In this document: positions 1 to 10,766 of the stretch, in pieces
Numbering within the stretch: position 1 is the stretch's first letter
Layout: each line of letters begins with the position of its first letter
Source: Methylocaldum szegediense
GTDB taxonomy: Bacteria; Pseudomonadota; Gammaproteobacteria; Methylococcales; Methylococcaceae
DNA: 64,000 nt
Direction: 5' to 3'
Assembly: GCF_949769195.1 (NCBI RefSeq)
Contig: NZ_OX458333.1
Span: 744,001 to 808,000 of the forward strand
Program-made: the position numbers and the translations under genes
Notes under the pieces: generated by a model
The model's database searches: none
The model's input: only the letters and a program-made list of their open reading frames with translations
What the model was told of the DNA's origin: nothing

Positions 1-303
1 TTTTCTAACGCTCACGAGTGCATCGGTGCTCTGACGAGGAGCAGGACGGAACGGCATCCATCATTTCCGCAACCGCTACGGAAAGTGGCCCAGGTCCTCT
101 GACATCGGATGCCGGCACCCCCGGGGCGGCCGTGCCTGGACAGAGGCACGGCCAATGTCATATTCGCCTCTTTCAAAGTCCGATACGGAGCGCCGGCCCG
201 CGCCAGGTCATTGGGAATTTGCCCTAAAGATGTGACAATCCGGTTCGACTTTCGCCGGTTTGCACATTATCATTCGTCCGTTTGTTCAAAGCTTTTGCGA
301 AGT
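1..303. other. Intergenic, no gene recognised
   Basis: No convincing gene is seen. Short open frames here have no ribosome binding site and no recognisable protein. The stretch presumably carries the promoter of the oad operon, but I could not fix a -35/-10 pair. Confidence 0.4.
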
Positions 304-552
304 ATGGACTATTCAATCGGCGAATTGTTGCTTTCCGGTGTCAAGATCATGCTGGTCGGCATGGCGATCGTGTATCTTTTCTTGGCGCTGCTGGTCTGGG
401 TGATCGGGATCACGTCGAAACTGCTTAACCGCTACGTACCGGAACCGGAACACGCTCCTGGTGCTTCTGCCCATCCCCCGGATGTTGATTCGGATAACTC
501 CGAGATCGTAGCCGCCATCACGGCGGCCATCCACCGGTACCAGAATCAGTAA
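304..552 (+). CDS. oadG: Oxaloacetate decarboxylase, gamma subunit
   Basis: This 82-aa protein has one N-terminal membrane helix (about residues 10-38, rich in L, V, I and A) and a short soluble acidic tail ending in an AAITAAIHRY segment. That is the usual plan of OadG, the small membrane anchor of the sodium-pumping oxaloacetate decarboxylase, which ties the soluble alpha subunit to the membrane beta subunit. I chose the ATG at 304 because the longer open frame upstream has no membrane or family features. The alpha gene follows 34 bp later and the beta gene after that, giving the usual gamma-alpha-beta order. Identification rests on size, topology and context because OadG sequences are poorly conserved. 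Confidence 0.85.
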   Translation: MDYSIGELLLSGVKIMLVGMAIVYLFLALLVWVIGITSKLLNRYVPEPEHAPGASAHPPDVDSDNSEIVAAITAAIHRYQNQ

Positions 553-586
553 TACATAGAAAAGAAGAAGGTTAGGAGTTTGTTCC

Positions 587-2392
587 ATGGCTAACCCTTT
601 AGGCATTACCGACGTCGTTCTGCGCGACGCGCACCAGTCGTTGCTGGCTACCCGTCTGCGGCTCGAGGACATGCTGCCGATTTGCGACAAGTTGGATCAA
701 GTCGGTTTTTGGTCGCTCGAAAGCTGGGGGGGAGCGACGTTCGATGCCTGTATCCGTTACCTGGGCGAAGATCCGTGGGAGCGTTTGCGTGCTCTCAAGA
801 AAGCGCTGCCCCGAACTCGCCTCCAGATGCTACTGCGCGGGCAGAATTTGCTCGGCTATCGGCATTATGCGGACGATGTGGTGGACCGGTTCGTCGAGCG
901 GGCGGCGGAAAACGGCGTCGATGTGTTCCGCATCTTCGATGCGATGAACGATCTGCGAAATTTCGAGAGAGCCGTCAAAGCGACGATCAATGCTGGCAAA
1001 CATGCCCAGGGCACGATCTCTTACACCGTGAGCCCGGTGCATACCATCCGGATGTGGGTGGACCTCGCGAAACGCCTGGAAGATATGGGCGTGCATTCGA
1101 TCTGCATCAAGGACATGGCGGGCCTTCTCAAGCCTTACGTGGCCGAGGAACTGATTAAGAAGCTGAAGAGAGCCGTCAAGGTTCCGATTCATATGCAATG
1201 TCATGCCACGACCGGACTGAGCACCGCGACTATCCTCAAGGCGGTGGAAGCCGGGATCGACAACGTCGATACCGCGATTTCCTCCATGAGCATGACCTAT
1301 GGGCACAGCCCCACCGAGGCTGTCGTCGCAGCTCTTCAAGGGCATAAACGCGACACCGGCCTGGATCTACGGCTTCTGGAAGAGATTGCGGCCTATTTCC
1401 GCGAGGTCCGGAAGAAATACGCGAAGTTCGAAGGCAGCCTCAAAGGTGTCGACAGCCGCATCCTGGTCGCGCAAGTTCCGGGCGGAATGCTCACCAACAT
1501 GGAGAGCCAGCTGAAAGAGCAGGGCGCTTTGGATCGCTTCGACGAAGTGCTCGAAGAGATTCCGCGGGTTCGCGAAGATTTGGGTTTCATTCCGCTGGTT
1601 ACGCCGACCTCGCAGATCGTCGGAACCCAGGCGGTCATCAATGTGCTGTCGGGCGAGCGCTACAAGACGATCACCAAGGAAACCGCAGGCGTACTCCGGG
1701 GCGAATACGGGGCGACCCCGGCACCGGTGAACAAAGAGTTACAGCAGCGAGTGCTCGAAGGCGCCGAGCCCATCACCGTCAGGCCGGCGGATCTCCTAGA
1801 GCCGGAGATGGAGAAACTTACGGCCGAGCTCAAGAAGATGGCGGCGGAAAATGGCGTAAAGCTGGCGGAAAACGAAGTGGAGGACGTGCTGACCTATGCG
1901 CTCTTCCCTCAGATCGGCTGGCGCTTCCTGCAAAATCGCGGCAACCCTGCGGCCTTCGAGCCGGCGCCCGGAACGGAAGAGGCCGCCAAGCCCGAAGCTC
2001 CGAAAGCCGAAGTGACCCAAGCTGTAGCATCGCCGGACGGAGCCAAAGCTTATACGGTGGCGGTTAACGGTAGGATTTTTCATGTGGAAGTCGCTCCGGG
2101 CGGTGCGATTACCTCTATACAACCTGCGTCACAACCAGCGTCGGCGCCAGTCGGGCAGCCCGCCGTTCGTTTAGGCGCGGGAGAAGCGGTGAAGGCCCCC
2201 ATGGCCGGGCATATCCTCAGGATCAATGTTAAAGAAGGGCAGATCGTGGCGGAAAGCGAAGTCGTGGTCGTGATGGAGGCCATGAAGATGGAGACCGAGG
2301 TCCGCACGCGCGTGGGAGGTACGGTATCGCATGTCGCGGTCAAGGTCGGAGACACCGTCGCCGCCAACGATATTTTGGTGGTCTTGGGGTGA
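587..2392 (+). CDS. oadA: Oxaloacetate decarboxylase, alpha subunit (biotin protein)
   Basis: The 601-aa protein carries out the carboxyltransferase step, moving CO2 from oxaloacetate to biotin. The N-terminal TIM-barrel domain is recognised by [14 protein letters not shown] near the start and by [13 protein letters not shown] conserved carboxylase domain follows (about residues 300-450). A Pro/Ala-rich linker (about 450-530) leads to a biotinyl domain with EAMKMET, whose lysine near residue 567 would carry biotin. A GTTAGGAG ribosome binding site lies just before the ATG. The gene sits between oadG and oadB in one operon. A pyruvate carboxylase B subunit has similar architecture, but the adjacent oadG and oadB favour the decarboxylase. 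Confidence 0.95.
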   Translation: MANPLGITDVVLRDAHQSLLATRLRLEDMLPICDKLDQVGFWSLESWGGATFDACIRYLGEDPWERLRALKKALPRTRLQMLLRGQNLLGYRHYADDVVDRFVERAAENGVDVFRIFDAMNDLRNFERAVKATINAGKHAQGTISYTVSPVHTIRMWVDLAKRLEDMGVHSICIKDMAGLLKPYVAEELIKKLKRAVKVPIHMQCHATTGLSTATILKAVEAGIDNVDTAISSMSMTYGHSPTEAVVAALQGHKRDTGLDLRLLEEIAAYFREVRKKYAKFEGSLKGVDSRILVAQVPGGMLTNMESQLKEQGALDRFDEVLEEIPRVREDLGFIPLVTPTSQIVGTQAVINVLSGERYKTITKETAGVLRGEYGATPAPVNKELQQRVLEGAEPITVRPADLLEPEMEKLTAELKKMAAENGVKLAENEVEDVLTYALFPQIGWRFLQNRGNPAAFEPAPGTEEAAKPEAPKAEVTQAVASPDGAKAYTVAVNGRIFHVEVAPGGAITSIQPASQPASAPVGQPAVRLGAGEAVKAPMAGHILRINVKEGQIVAESEVVVVMEAMKMETEVRTRVGGTVSHVAVKVGDTVAANDILVVLG

Positions 2393-2400
2393 GGTAGTCG

Positions 2401-3528
2401 ATGGAGGGATTTATCCAGCTGTGGCAAAGCACCGGGCTGTCCAATTTTTTGATCGGCCAGGTGCTCATGATGGGCGTCGGCTTTCTCCTGATCTTTCTGG
2501 CCATACGCAAGGGTTTCGAGCCGCTCCTCCTGCTTCCTATCGGATTCGGCGCCGTGTTGAGCAACATCCCCGTGGCCGGGATCGCCGAGGAAGGAGGCTT
2601 GCTGTCCTATCTTTACTACGGGATCAAGACGGGCATCTTTCCTTTGCTCATTTTCATGGGCGTAGGGGCGATGACGGATTTCGGTCCCATGTTGGCAAAT
2701 CCTAAAACGCTGCTTTTGGGAGCGGCTGCACAATTCGGGATCTTCGGCACCTTGTTCGGGGCGTTAGCGCTGAATCTGGTTCCGGGCCTTACCTTTACGC
2801 TCAAGGACGCCGCCGCTATCGCAATCATCGGGGGAGCGGACGGGCCTACGGCGATTTACGTCGCCTCCAAACTGGCGCCTGAACTCTTGGGCGCGATCGC
2901 GGTGGCGGCTTATTCCTATATGGCTTTGGTGCCGCTGATCCAACCGCCCATCATGCGCGCTTTGACCACGCCTGACGAGCGCTTGATCGAAATGGCGCAG
3001 CTGCGCATCGTCAGCCGCAAGGAGAAGGTCATCTTCCCGGTGGTCTTGCTGATTCTAACCGCCCTGCTGCTGCCCTCGGCGGCTCCTCTGATTGGCATGT
3101 TCGCCCTAGGGAACCTGATGCGGGAATGCGGCGTCGTTGAACGCTTGAGCAAGACGGCGCAAAACGAACTGATCAACATCGTTACGATTTTCCTAGGCCT
3201 TTCGGTCGGATCAAAACTCAGCGCGGCTCAGTTTTTACGCGTCGAGACGTTAGGAATTTTGGTGCTTGGGGCGATCGCGTTCAGCTTCGGCACTGCGGCC
3301 GGCGTGCTGATGGCGAAGGTGATGAACAAGTTCAGCGAGAATAAGATCAATCCGCTGATCGGTGCAGCCGGAGTTTCCGCCGTGCCGATGTCGGCTCGTG
3401 TTGCCAACAAGGTCGGCCAGGAGAGCAACCCTTACAACTTCCTGCTCATGCATGCCATGGGTCCGAACGTCGCTGGCGTCATCGGCTCGGCAGTAGCGGC
3501 GGGCGTTCTTTTGGCGCTGGTTCAATAG
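2401..3528 (+). CDS. oadB: Oxaloacetate decarboxylase, beta subunit (Na+ pump)
   Basis: This 375-aa polytopic membrane protein is the sodium-translocating decarboxylase beta subunit. It decarboxylates carboxybiotin and exports Na+. Family features include the [19 protein letters not shown] segment and the C-terminal [19 protein letters not shown] segment followed by [17 protein letters not shown]. Length is close to normal for the family. It starts 8 bp after the oadA stop, so the three genes are almost certainly co-transcribed. The complex would link oxaloacetate or pyruvate turnover to a sodium gradient, or run in reverse. Confidence 0.95.
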   Translation: MEGFIQLWQSTGLSNFLIGQVLMMGVGFLLIFLAIRKGFEPLLLLPIGFGAVLSNIPVAGIAEEGGLLSYLYYGIKTGIFPLLIFMGVGAMTDFGPMLANPKTLLLGAAAQFGIFGTLFGALALNLVPGLTFTLKDAAAIAIIGGADGPTAIYVASKLAPELLGAIAVAAYSYMALVPLIQPPIMRALTTPDERLIEMAQLRIVSRKEKVIFPVVLLILTALLLPSAAPLIGMFALGNLMRECGVVERLSKTAQNELINIVTIFLGLSVGSKLSAAQFLRVETLGILVLGAIAFSFGTAAGVLMAKVMNKFSENKINPLIGAAGVSAVPMSARVANKVGQESNPYNFLLMHAMGPNVAGVIGSAVAAGVLLALVQ

Positions 3529-3632
3529 ATCGGAGCTTCGCGCCGTTTCGCCGGGACGAGCGGATCCGGAGTCGTGCGGAACGGATGGAGTGGCGCCAAG
3601 CCGATCCCGTTGGGGCCGATTTCTAGCGACCG

Positions 3633-4679
3633 TCACAGGCCAGCGGCCGCTTGTAGATGCTCGCGGTTCGCGCTGGCCGTCATGGCGTCCACGGCGCGCC
3701 AGAACTGCTCCAGTATGGTGTCATTTTCCATCATGATTTCGTGGCGCGCTCCTTTCAGTACCTGCAGTCGGCCGTTCGGCAGGCGTTGTACGAAGCGTTG
3801 CGCCGCTTCGGCATCGACGATTTGATCATTGTCGCCGATCAGAATCGTTACCGGCACGTGAATCGACTCCGGAACGCCCGGGGCATTCAGCTTGGCGATC
3901 GAGGCAAACGCTGCACGTACCCAGCGATAAGTCGCGCCGCGGCGTTCCAGCTGAGGATTGGATTTGACGAGTTCCGGCAAAATCTTAAATCGCTCCGGAT
4001 CGCTGGTCAGCTTATTGCCTTCGAATTGTCGAACGGACGGCAGGTGATACCGTTCTCCGGGCACCTGGAAGTCCGCGAACCCCATGCTGGCGATGGCACC
4101 GACCAGTATCGGCGCGAACCAGCGCGGCCACCTTCTGGTTTTGAGATCGATCATGGGTGCGCAGAGCAAAGCTCCGTCAACCACGAGGCGCCGCTCTGCC
4201 ATGAAGCGCAGGGCGACATGTCCGCCGGTGGAATGGGCGATGATGTATCGGCGGCCTTCGGGGCGGCACCACACCTCCCGAATAAACAGAGCTATGTCTT
4301 CCAGATAATCGTCGAAGGATTTCACGTCGACTCTTTTCCCGCGTTTCGAGAAACGCTCGGACAGACCCTGGCCATGCCAGTCGAAGGAGTAGACGTAAAG
4401 ACCCCGGGCGGTGAGTCCCTCGACGATTTCCCGGTACTTCTCCAAACACTCGGCGCGGCCTTGAAGTAGCAGCACTGAGCCCCGTCGAATAGCATTGGCA
4501 GGGCGGGCGATGCCGTAACGGATGGTCGCGCCCTCGGCCGTCCTCAGATTCCCGACAAAGTCAAATGGCTCAGGCACAGGAACATCGCCCGACGAGCGTT
4601 TTGTCGGTTGGGCAACGAACAAAGGCCGTTTTCGGTGGAAAGGAAATAGTGTGGTTGCCACGATGATTCTTTCGCTCAT
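3633..4679 (-). CDS. Alpha/beta hydrolase (monoacylglycerol lipase / lysophospholipase type)
   Basis: The 348-aa protein has an alpha/beta-hydrolase fold of the lysophospholipase L2 or monoglyceride lipase type. The nucleophile elbow is AHSTGG with Ser150. Other family signs are [12 protein letters not shown] (oxyanion strand), [12 protein letters not shown], a late [12 protein letters not shown] acid loop and a C-terminal ARHEIMME histidine. No signal peptide is evident, so it is probably cytoplasmic or membrane-associated. It is convergent with oadB. The substrate is presumably a glycerolipid, but the sequence does not settle this. Confidence 0.8.
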   Translation of the reverse strand: MSERIIVATTLFPFHRKRPLFVAQPTKRSSGDVPVPEPFDFVGNLRTAEGATIRYGIARPANAIRRGSVLLLQGRAECLEKYREIVEGLTARGLYVYSFDWHGQGLSERFSKRGKRVDVKSFDDYLEDIALFIREVWCRPEGRRYIIAHSTGGHVALRFMAERRLVVDGALLCAPMIDLKTRRWPRWFAPILVGAIASMGFADFQVPGERYHLPSVRQFEGNKLTSDPERFKILPELVKSNPQLERRGATYRWVRAAFASIAKLNAPGVPESIHVPVTILIGDNDQIVDAEAAQRFVQRLPNGRLQVLKGARHEIMMENDTILEQFWRAVDAMTASANREHLQAAAGL

Positions 4680-4801
4680 GCAGTGTCAAAATAAACTTTA
4701 AGGTGCCTAGTCTCCATAGGCCCATACGCCGTCCGGTGACAGGCGTCGCCGCGAATGACGATCAACCCGCCGTACCCCGGCGTCATAAAAGGTGCAGTTT
4801 C

Positions 4802-6880
4802 ATGGCCTCTATTCACAAGAACCGTCTGAGCTCCGAAACCAGTCCCTATTTGCTGCAGCATGCCGACAATCCGGTCGACTGGTACCCCTGGGGCGACGAG
4901 GCGCTCGAAAAAGCCCGCAAAGAAGACAAACCGATCTTGCTGTCCATCGGATACTCGGCCTGCCACTGGTGCCATGTCATGGCCCACGAATCGTTCGAGG
5001 ACGAGGAGACCGCAGCGGTGATGAACGAACTGTTCGTCAATATCAAGGTGGATCGCGAGGAACGGCCCGATCTGGACAAGATCTATCAGCTAGCGCATCA
5101 AATTATCACCCGCCGTCCAGGCGGCTGGCCGCTGACCATGTTTCTCAATCCGCACAATCAGTTACCGTTCTTCGGCGGCACCTATTTCCCGAAAACCGCC
5201 CGCTATCAATTGCCGTCCTTCCGTTCCCTGTTGGAACAGGTCGCCGAATACTATCGTCGGCACAAACAAGATCTCGATGATCACAGCAGGTCTTTTACCG
5301 CGATCCTACAATCCATTGGACAGCCGGAAGCGTCGGAAGCTCCGGACCCGAGCACTCTGATTCATGCAAAACATGAAATGGAAGCCGCGTTCGACCGTGT
5401 CAACGGTGGATTCGGCGATGCGCCGAAGTTTCCTCAACTGTCCAACCTGGAGTTTTTGTTGCATTTATGGCGTCGGAATCCAAGCGAGCATGGCGCGGCC
5501 CTCGAAATGGTGACGATGACGCTCACTCGGATGGCGGAAGGCGGGATCTACGATCATATCGGCGGCGGGTTCGCCCGCTACTCGGTGGACGCGAGGTGGG
5601 AAATCCCACATTTCGAAAAAATGCTGTACGACAACGCTGTCTTTCTGCCCTTGTATGCCGAAGCCTGGCAGGCAACCGGAGACCCGTTGTTTCGGAAGGT
5701 CGCCGAAGAGACGGTGGAGTGGGCCCTACGTGAGATGCAATCGCCGGAAGGCGGTTTTTATTCGAGTCTCGATGCGGATTCCGAAGGGGAAGAGGGCAAG
5801 TATTACGTCTGGAACCGAGCGGAAATCGAGAGCTTGCTCTCGCCCGCGGAATACGCCGTCGTTGAGCCCCATTACGGTTTGGATCGAGGCCCCAATTTTG
5901 AAGGCCATTGGCACTTGCATGTGGCAAGGCCGCTAGAAGAAGTGGCCGCCGATTTGGGTATCGATGTCGATGAGGCGAAGCGCCGACTGGCATCGGCTCG
6001 GGCAACCTTGTTCCAGGCGCGCGAAAAACGGATCCGGCCGGGAAGGGATGACAAGATTCTGACCGCCTGGAACGGGTTGATGATCAAGGGGCTGGCTTTG
6101 GCCAGCCGGCTGTTGGATCGCCGAGATTGGACCAAATCGGCAGACCGCGCGTTCGAATTTTTGCGTCGCCAGCTTTGCGTCAACAATGACCGGCTCCTCG
6201 CGACCTATAAGGACGGCAGGGCTCGCTTCAACGCTTATTTGGACGATTATGCCTTCGTGCTCGATGCCGGTCTGGAATTGTTGCAATGTGAATGGCGAAC
6301 GGATCGGCTCGTATGGCTCCTGAAATTGGCAGACCGCCTTCTAGCCCGGTTTGAAGACCACGAACATGGAGGCTTTTTCTTCACGTCCGACGACCACGAG
6401 GAGCTGATTCAGCGGCCGAAAACGCTGATGGACGAATCCACGCCTGCAGGCAACGCTATCGCAGCACGGGCGTTGCTGCAGATCGGTCATTTGGTGGGCG
6501 AACACCGGTATACCGAGGCCGCGGAACGCACGTTGAAGGCTGCCACTTCGTCGATGCGCCAATATCCCCATGCCCATGGCGCCTTGCTGGACGCGGCACT
6601 GGAATGGCTCTATCCGCAGCAATTCATTGTGCTGCGGGGAAACCTCGAAAGTCTTCGGACCTGGACAGCGGCGGTCCGTCGCGCGCCTGCGACCGCAGAG
6701 CAGCGTCTGGTATTCGCGATATCCGCCGAGGAAACGGATTTGCCCGGTCTTTTGGCCGAGCGCAAGGTGGAGTCGGGCGAAGTGGCTTATGTATGTTCCG
6801 GTATGACGTGTCTCGCACCGATTCGCACCCTGGCGGAATTCGAAGAGTTTCTGCGATCGTCCGGTGAAAATCGAAAGTAG
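4802..6880 (+). CDS. YyaL/SPATA20-family thioredoxin-domain protein
   Basis: The 692-aa protein belongs to the DUF255/YyaL family (human homologue SPATA20). The N-terminus holds the NPVDWYPWG block and a thioredoxin-like [17 protein letters not shown] block with Cys54 and Cys57. The rest is a six-hairpin glycosidase-like barrel ([56 protein letters not shown]). The function in bacteria is unproven. I chose the ATG at 4802 because family members begin just before [15 protein letters not shown] and the extra 33 upstream residues have no family character. Confidence 0.9.
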   Translation: MASIHKNRLSSETSPYLLQHADNPVDWYPWGDEALEKARKEDKPILLSIGYSACHWCHVMAHESFEDEETAAVMNELFVNIKVDREERPDLDKIYQLAHQIITRRPGGWPLTMFLNPHNQLPFFGGTYFPKTARYQLPSFRSLLEQVAEYYRRHKQDLDDHSRSFTAILQSIGQPEASEAPDPSTLIHAKHEMEAAFDRVNGGFGDAPKFPQLSNLEFLLHLWRRNPSEHGAALEMVTMTLTRMAEGGIYDHIGGGFARYSVDARWEIPHFEKMLYDNAVFLPLYAEAWQATGDPLFRKVAEETVEWALREMQSPEGGFYSSLDADSEGEEGKYYVWNRAEIESLLSPAEYAVVEPHYGLDRGPNFEGHWHLHVARPLEEVAADLGIDVDEAKRRLASARATLFQAREKRIRPGRDDKILTAWNGLMIKGLALASRLLDRRDWTKSADRAFEFLRRQLCVNNDRLLATYKDGRARFNAYLDDYAFVLDAGLELLQCEWRTDRLVWLLKLADRLLARFEDHEHGGFFFTSDDHEELIQRPKTLMDESTPAGNAIAARALLQIGHLVGEHRYTEAAERTLKAATSSMRQYPHAHGALLDAALEWLYPQQFIVLRGNLESLRTWTAAVRRAPATAEQRLVFAISAEETDLPGLLAERKVESGEVAYVCSGMTCLAPIRTLAEFEEFLRSSGENRK

Positions 6881-6904
6881 CGGCGTGTTCAAGAAATAAA
6901 GGAA

Positions 6905-8110
6905 ATGGGCGTCGGTTCCCGCGTGTTTTCTGCGATCGCTGACTCGCGAGCGGTTTCCGTCGAGCCTAGCCGCTCCACTACCGAAATGGCATCGGTAGTG
7001 AAAGAACGGCTTTACGTCCGAGGGGACGAGTTCTTCATCGATCTGGTGCGCGACATCAATGCGGCTGTTCGGGAGGTTTACCTCGAAACCTATATTTTCG
7101 AATTGGATCCGGTAGGGCGCGCCGTCATTGCCGCATTGAGCCATGCCCATCAGCGCGGCGTCAAAGTGCGCCTGCTCGTAGACGGCGTGGGATTGCCGCT
7201 GGCGGGGGGGCGTTTGCTTGCGGCGCTGGAGGAGGCTGGATTTCCGTTCCGGATATTCCACCCGATTCCGTGGTTTTTCCGCCACTGGCGGCATATGGCC
7301 GGCGGGCGGACGGTGTCGGCGCGATTTCTGCAACTGTTGACCCGGATCAACAACCGAAATCACCGGAAGGTGTGCACCATAGACCGAAGAATCGCCTGGA
7401 TCGGTAGTTTCAATATCTGCGCCATACACCTGCCTACCGCCAACGGCGGGGAAGAGTGGCGGGACACTGCGGTTCGCGTGGAGGGTGTCGACACCCGGCC
7501 GCTGGAACAGGCGTTTCGACGTGCCTGGAATCCCTGGCGCTGGCGGTTTTTCGGTCGCCGTCTTCCGATGCGATCGCCGTTCCGCTTGAACGATACCCGG
7601 CACCTGCGCCGCGCGCGCGTGCGGGAACTCCTTCGGCGGATCGGCCGAAGCAAGCGGCGAATCTGGATCACCAACGCCTATTTCGTCCCGGACGAACGGC
7701 TCTTGCACAAGATCAACCGCGCTGCAAAACGGGGAGTCGACGTTCGCATCATCCTGCCATCGATTTCCGACGTTTTTTTCATGCCATGGACAGCGGCGAC
7801 GTTCTACAAAAGTCTGCTGGATCACGGAGTAAGAATCTACGAATACCAGCCGGGCGTTTTGCACGCCAAGACCATCATCATCGATGATTGGATGACGGTA
7901 GGTTCGAGCAACATGAACTCGCGGAGTCTCCGCCACGACCTGGAAGTCGATTACGTGTTGAGCGGATCCGATACGAAGGCGGCCTTGGTACAGGCATTTC
8001 TGAAAGACCTAAAGCAGTCCAAGGAAATTTCATCGTCGGTTTACCCGCACCGGCCTTTATGGCAGCGCTTACTGGCGCATTTGATCCTTTTTGCGAAGTA
8101 TTGGATTTGA
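6905..8110 (+). CDS. Phospholipase D family protein, cardiolipin synthase-like
   Basis: The 401-aa protein has two HKD active-site motifs: NHRKVCTID (H153, K155, D160) followed by GSFN, and HAKTIIIDD (H320, K322, D327) followed by GSSNMN. This is the bacterial cardiolipin synthase ClsB-type layout, without strong N-terminal membrane helices. It would transfer phosphatidyl groups between phospholipids at the inner membrane. The start is uncertain: an AAGGAA lies very close to the ATG at 6905, and an internal Met at residue 28 is possible. It follows the YyaL-type gene by 24 bp and may be co-transcribed with it. Confidence 0.85.
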   Translation: MGVGSRVFSAIADSRAVSVEPSRSTTEMASVVKERLYVRGDEFFIDLVRDINAAVREVYLETYIFELDPVGRAVIAALSHAHQRGVKVRLLVDGVGLPLAGGRLLAALEEAGFPFRIFHPIPWFFRHWRHMAGGRTVSARFLQLLTRINNRNHRKVCTIDRRIAWIGSFNICAIHLPTANGGEEWRDTAVRVEGVDTRPLEQAFRRAWNPWRWRFFGRRLPMRSPFRLNDTRHLRRARVRELLRRIGRSKRRIWITNAYFVPDERLLHKINRAAKRGVDVRIILPSISDVFFMPWTAATFYKSLLDHGVRIYEYQPGVLHAKTIIIDDWMTVGSSNMNSRSLRHDLEVDYVLSGSDTKAALVQAFLKDLKQSKEISSSVYPHRPLWQRLLAHLILFAKYWI

Positions 8111-8431
8111 CGACCGGGGTGTCAGTGGGAATTGGCGCCTGACGAACTACCGTCGCAGGCCGCAAGTCCTGCGGTTTCCGTATTCAGCATATCCTGCGAT
8201 TTGTAGGGTGTGCGGTGGGAACCGCACCAATTGAGTCCTCGATCGGTGCTGGTCCTGAGCCCGGACGAAGGGCGGTTCGCTTAGCTCACCACGTCCTACA
8301 ACCTTGAGACTTAATCAGATCATATAGGGCCGATCAGTCCACCTGTCCCGCCATTTCGCGGCATGCGGCGGGTTACGAGGCCCTGTCCCGAGCGGAGTCG
8401 AGGGGCCTGTCCTGAGATTCTATGGTTCATG
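8111..8431. repeat. Intergenic dispersed repeats
   Basis: No gene is seen. The stretch holds a GTAGGGTGTGCGGTGGGAACC copy and an inverted GGGCGGTTCGCTTAGCTCACC partner, then CCTGTCCCGAGCGGAGTCGAG and GGGCCTGTCCTGAG units. Both belong to two repeat families that recur near 34230, 42530-43110, 48040-48200 and 50960-51290. Confidence 0.65.
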
Positions 8432-9371
8432 TCAAGCAGTCATTGCGAGCCGTGAAGGATCGAAGCTGGTGTTGTGGCGATACAGAGAAAACGCGATGCG
8501 CGCGATTTTGCGGGCGATCACGACAAGCGCAGCGGTGCTCAAAAGCCCTTTGCCTCGGTAGTACTCATACCAAGGTTTCCAGAGTTTGGATTTGCTGGCG
8601 GCGGAAGCGGCGTTGTAAAGCAATCGTCGGAGTTCTCCGGGGCCGCGCTTGGACAAACGCCGACGCCCGATCCGCTGGCCCGAGTCCTGAGGACGGGGAT
8701 CGAGACCGAGGAAGGCGATGAAGGCATCGCCGTGAGTAAACGATACCCGCTCGAGGAGACTGAGCAAGCCTGCAGCGACCTAAGGGCCGACGCCGACGAT
8801 GGTCTGCAAGCGCCGGTAAGCGGCTTGACGCTCGGGCTGCCGCGTCATCAAGCGTTTGAGTTCCGCATCGATGCGGGCGATCAGCTGATCCAGGTGTTGC
8901 AGAAGGGCGTTCAGGTCTGCCTGAAAATCGGCCACCCCCTGCAGGGTCTACCGGAGCGTTCCCTGAACGGTCACCCACTTGGCACGCCGCTGGATGAGCC
9001 GTGTCAGGCGACGCTGCTCGGCAGTTGGGGGGCGTGTAGGGGATCAAGTACGGGTGTTCATGTGCGACAAAACGGGCGATCAAACGGGCATCTACCCGAT
9101 CGGTCTTACCCCGTTGCCCCATGGCCTTCGCATCATGGCGCATATCCTTGGGATTCAACAGAAACACGGTGAAGCCGTGGGCACGGGCCAGATCGGCGAG
9201 CCTTTCGTGATAGCTGCCCGTGGCTTCGAGGCCGAGGCGGCTGCCCGGAGGCAAGGTGTTGAGCCAAGCGAGGAGTGCGTTCTTCTCGTTGGGGAGGGAC
9301 TTCACCGGCCAGGTGCCTTCAGCACAGGCGACAACGATCTCAGTTTTGGCGACATCGACACCGATGTTCAA
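8432..9371 (-). pseudogene. IS110-family transposase, inactivated
   Basis: The N-terminal part starts MNIGVDVAKTEIVVACAEG and contains KTDRVDARLIARF, the DEDD-type domain of IS110 transposases. The C-terminal part has FLGLDPRPQDSGQRIGRRR, the transposase_20 domain. They are in different frames. An extra base in the G6 run at 9027-9032 shifts the frame after PYTPP. In the corrected frame there are two stop codons, at 8948-8950 (probably a CAG to TAG change) and at 8780-8782. The element is therefore dead. I could not define its ends. Confidence 0.85.
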
Positions 9372-9789
9372 AACGGTTGACAGGACAGGTCTCCGATCCG
9401 GTACCGTGATAGTGCTGGGTGGACGCGCACGGTCGTCAGCTTGCGTCCAAATCGGCGGTCGTCTCAGGAGCTTGGGGCGCCGCTGGATTCCTCATCGACG
9501 ATCAATGCGCGGGTGGGAGAAAACTCAGTGAAGTCTGTCCACTCAAGATGGCAGATGCAAGCCGAGGTCTCTCCACCCCAGCTCTTCCCACAGTGTGCAG
9601 GAAAAGCCGTTAAAACCATACAAGCATCGTCGAAGGGCTAACCCGCCCTCTCATAGCCCAGTCAAGTACCCAATTCTTGGTTTTAAAGCATTCTCTTTTC
9701 CAGCACGAATCCAGGGCCTACATCTTTTACATCCCGCATTTTACATCCCGCACGCCCGCCTCGCCATGTCCCCGGCAAAGAGCGCGGAT
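9372..9789. other. Intergenic, IS110 flank
   Basis: The left part (9372-9620) probably holds the non-coding end of the IS110 element. I see no gene or clear terminal repeat. Confidence 0.35.
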
Positions 9790-10473
9790 TCAGAGAACCC
9801 TAACCCGCCTGCGAAGATGCAGGTAACCGAAGCCAAGCGGACCGATCATGACCAGGACAAGGGTAGAAGGCTCCGGGACTGCCGCCTGTACCGAGGCCAG
9901 GGCGTAACGAAACTGGGCTGTGCGGAAGCCAGCTGGTTTTTCCATGGTCAACACGACCTTGGTGAACACATCACCGTCGGTCGCTGATGCGGCGAAAAGA
10001 CGAGCTCCCGCATCCTCGTTCACATCGCGGTTAATCGAACCCACAAGGTCGTCCCCATTGTAGAACTCCAGTGTTACGGTGCTTTGAAGTAGCCATACCT
10101 CGAGGCCAAAGATGGAGAGGGGTTGGCTGAAGGTAAGGGTGTAAGTTCCGACGGGTGGCATCCGAACGTCCACCAGGATCCGCGGGGTATCGCTCTCGGT
10201 GTCCGGCGGACCGCCCCATCTCCCGGGTGCTGTTCCCGCAAGCAGAAAGTGGGAAAAGCTGATCGTGAGATTCCCATCGCTGAGAGAGTCTACCGAAGCA
10301 GAATCAGTGTCTGTGATCGAAATCAGGGTCGTGCTGGATATGTATTCGGCCGTCGGCTGGCTGATTGGGACCAGCCCCGCCTGAGCGGTTCCAGACGTCG
10401 CGACGAGAAAACTTGCAAGGAGCCCCCAAAAGGCCGTATTCTCATTTTTCTTTTCTCCTGAAGATTCCCCCAT
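9790..10473 (-). CDS. PEP-CTERM sorting-domain exported protein
   Basis: The protein (227 aa from the ATG at 10473) has a signal peptide ending near ATSGTAQA, a beta-rich body and a C-terminal VPEPSTLVLVMIGPLGFGYL hydrophobic segment followed by LRRRVRV. That is the PEP-CTERM signal, which exosortase uses to sort proteins to the cell surface or biofilm matrix. No exosortase gene is in the window. An upstream ATG at 10503 is possible but would put ten charged residues before the signal peptide. The body has no recognised catalytic domain. Confidence 0.8.
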   Translation of the reverse strand: MGESSGEKKNENTAFWGLLASFLVATSGTAQAGLVPISQPTAEYISSTTLISITDTDSASVDSLSDGNLTISFSHFLLAGTAPGRWGGPPDTESDTPRILVDVRMPPVGTYTLTFSQPLSIFGLEVWLLQSTVTLEFYNGDDLVGSINRDVNEDAGARLFAASATDGDVFTKVVLTMEKPAGFRTAQFRYALASVQAAVPEPSTLVLVMIGPLGFGYLHLRRRVRVL

Positions 10474-10766
10474 ATCCACCAAACGATAGACCTCGCTCGC
10501 CACCGGGCCAAAGCAGGCCGATCGTTTCGAATGGCGCCGCGGAGGATAGGAACGTATATACGCAAGTCAAGTGCAGCCATTCATGTTGTTCGTTTGGTCC
10601 GCGCGGCATCGGCAAATCCTGTCCACCGGGACTGACCTTCCGTGCGTGAGGATTGGGCAGCGCATGCCGCTCTGTGTGTTGATTCAATTACCAGTTTGGA
10701 ACGTGCGCCCAGCAGTGACAGGGCACTAGACGGCTCCGCGAATGAGTCGCATGGGAACGATGCAGC

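Noticed and set aside
8432-9371. Programmed recoding of the IS110 transposase
   Set aside because: Besides the frame change there are two nonsense codons, so decay is the simpler reading.
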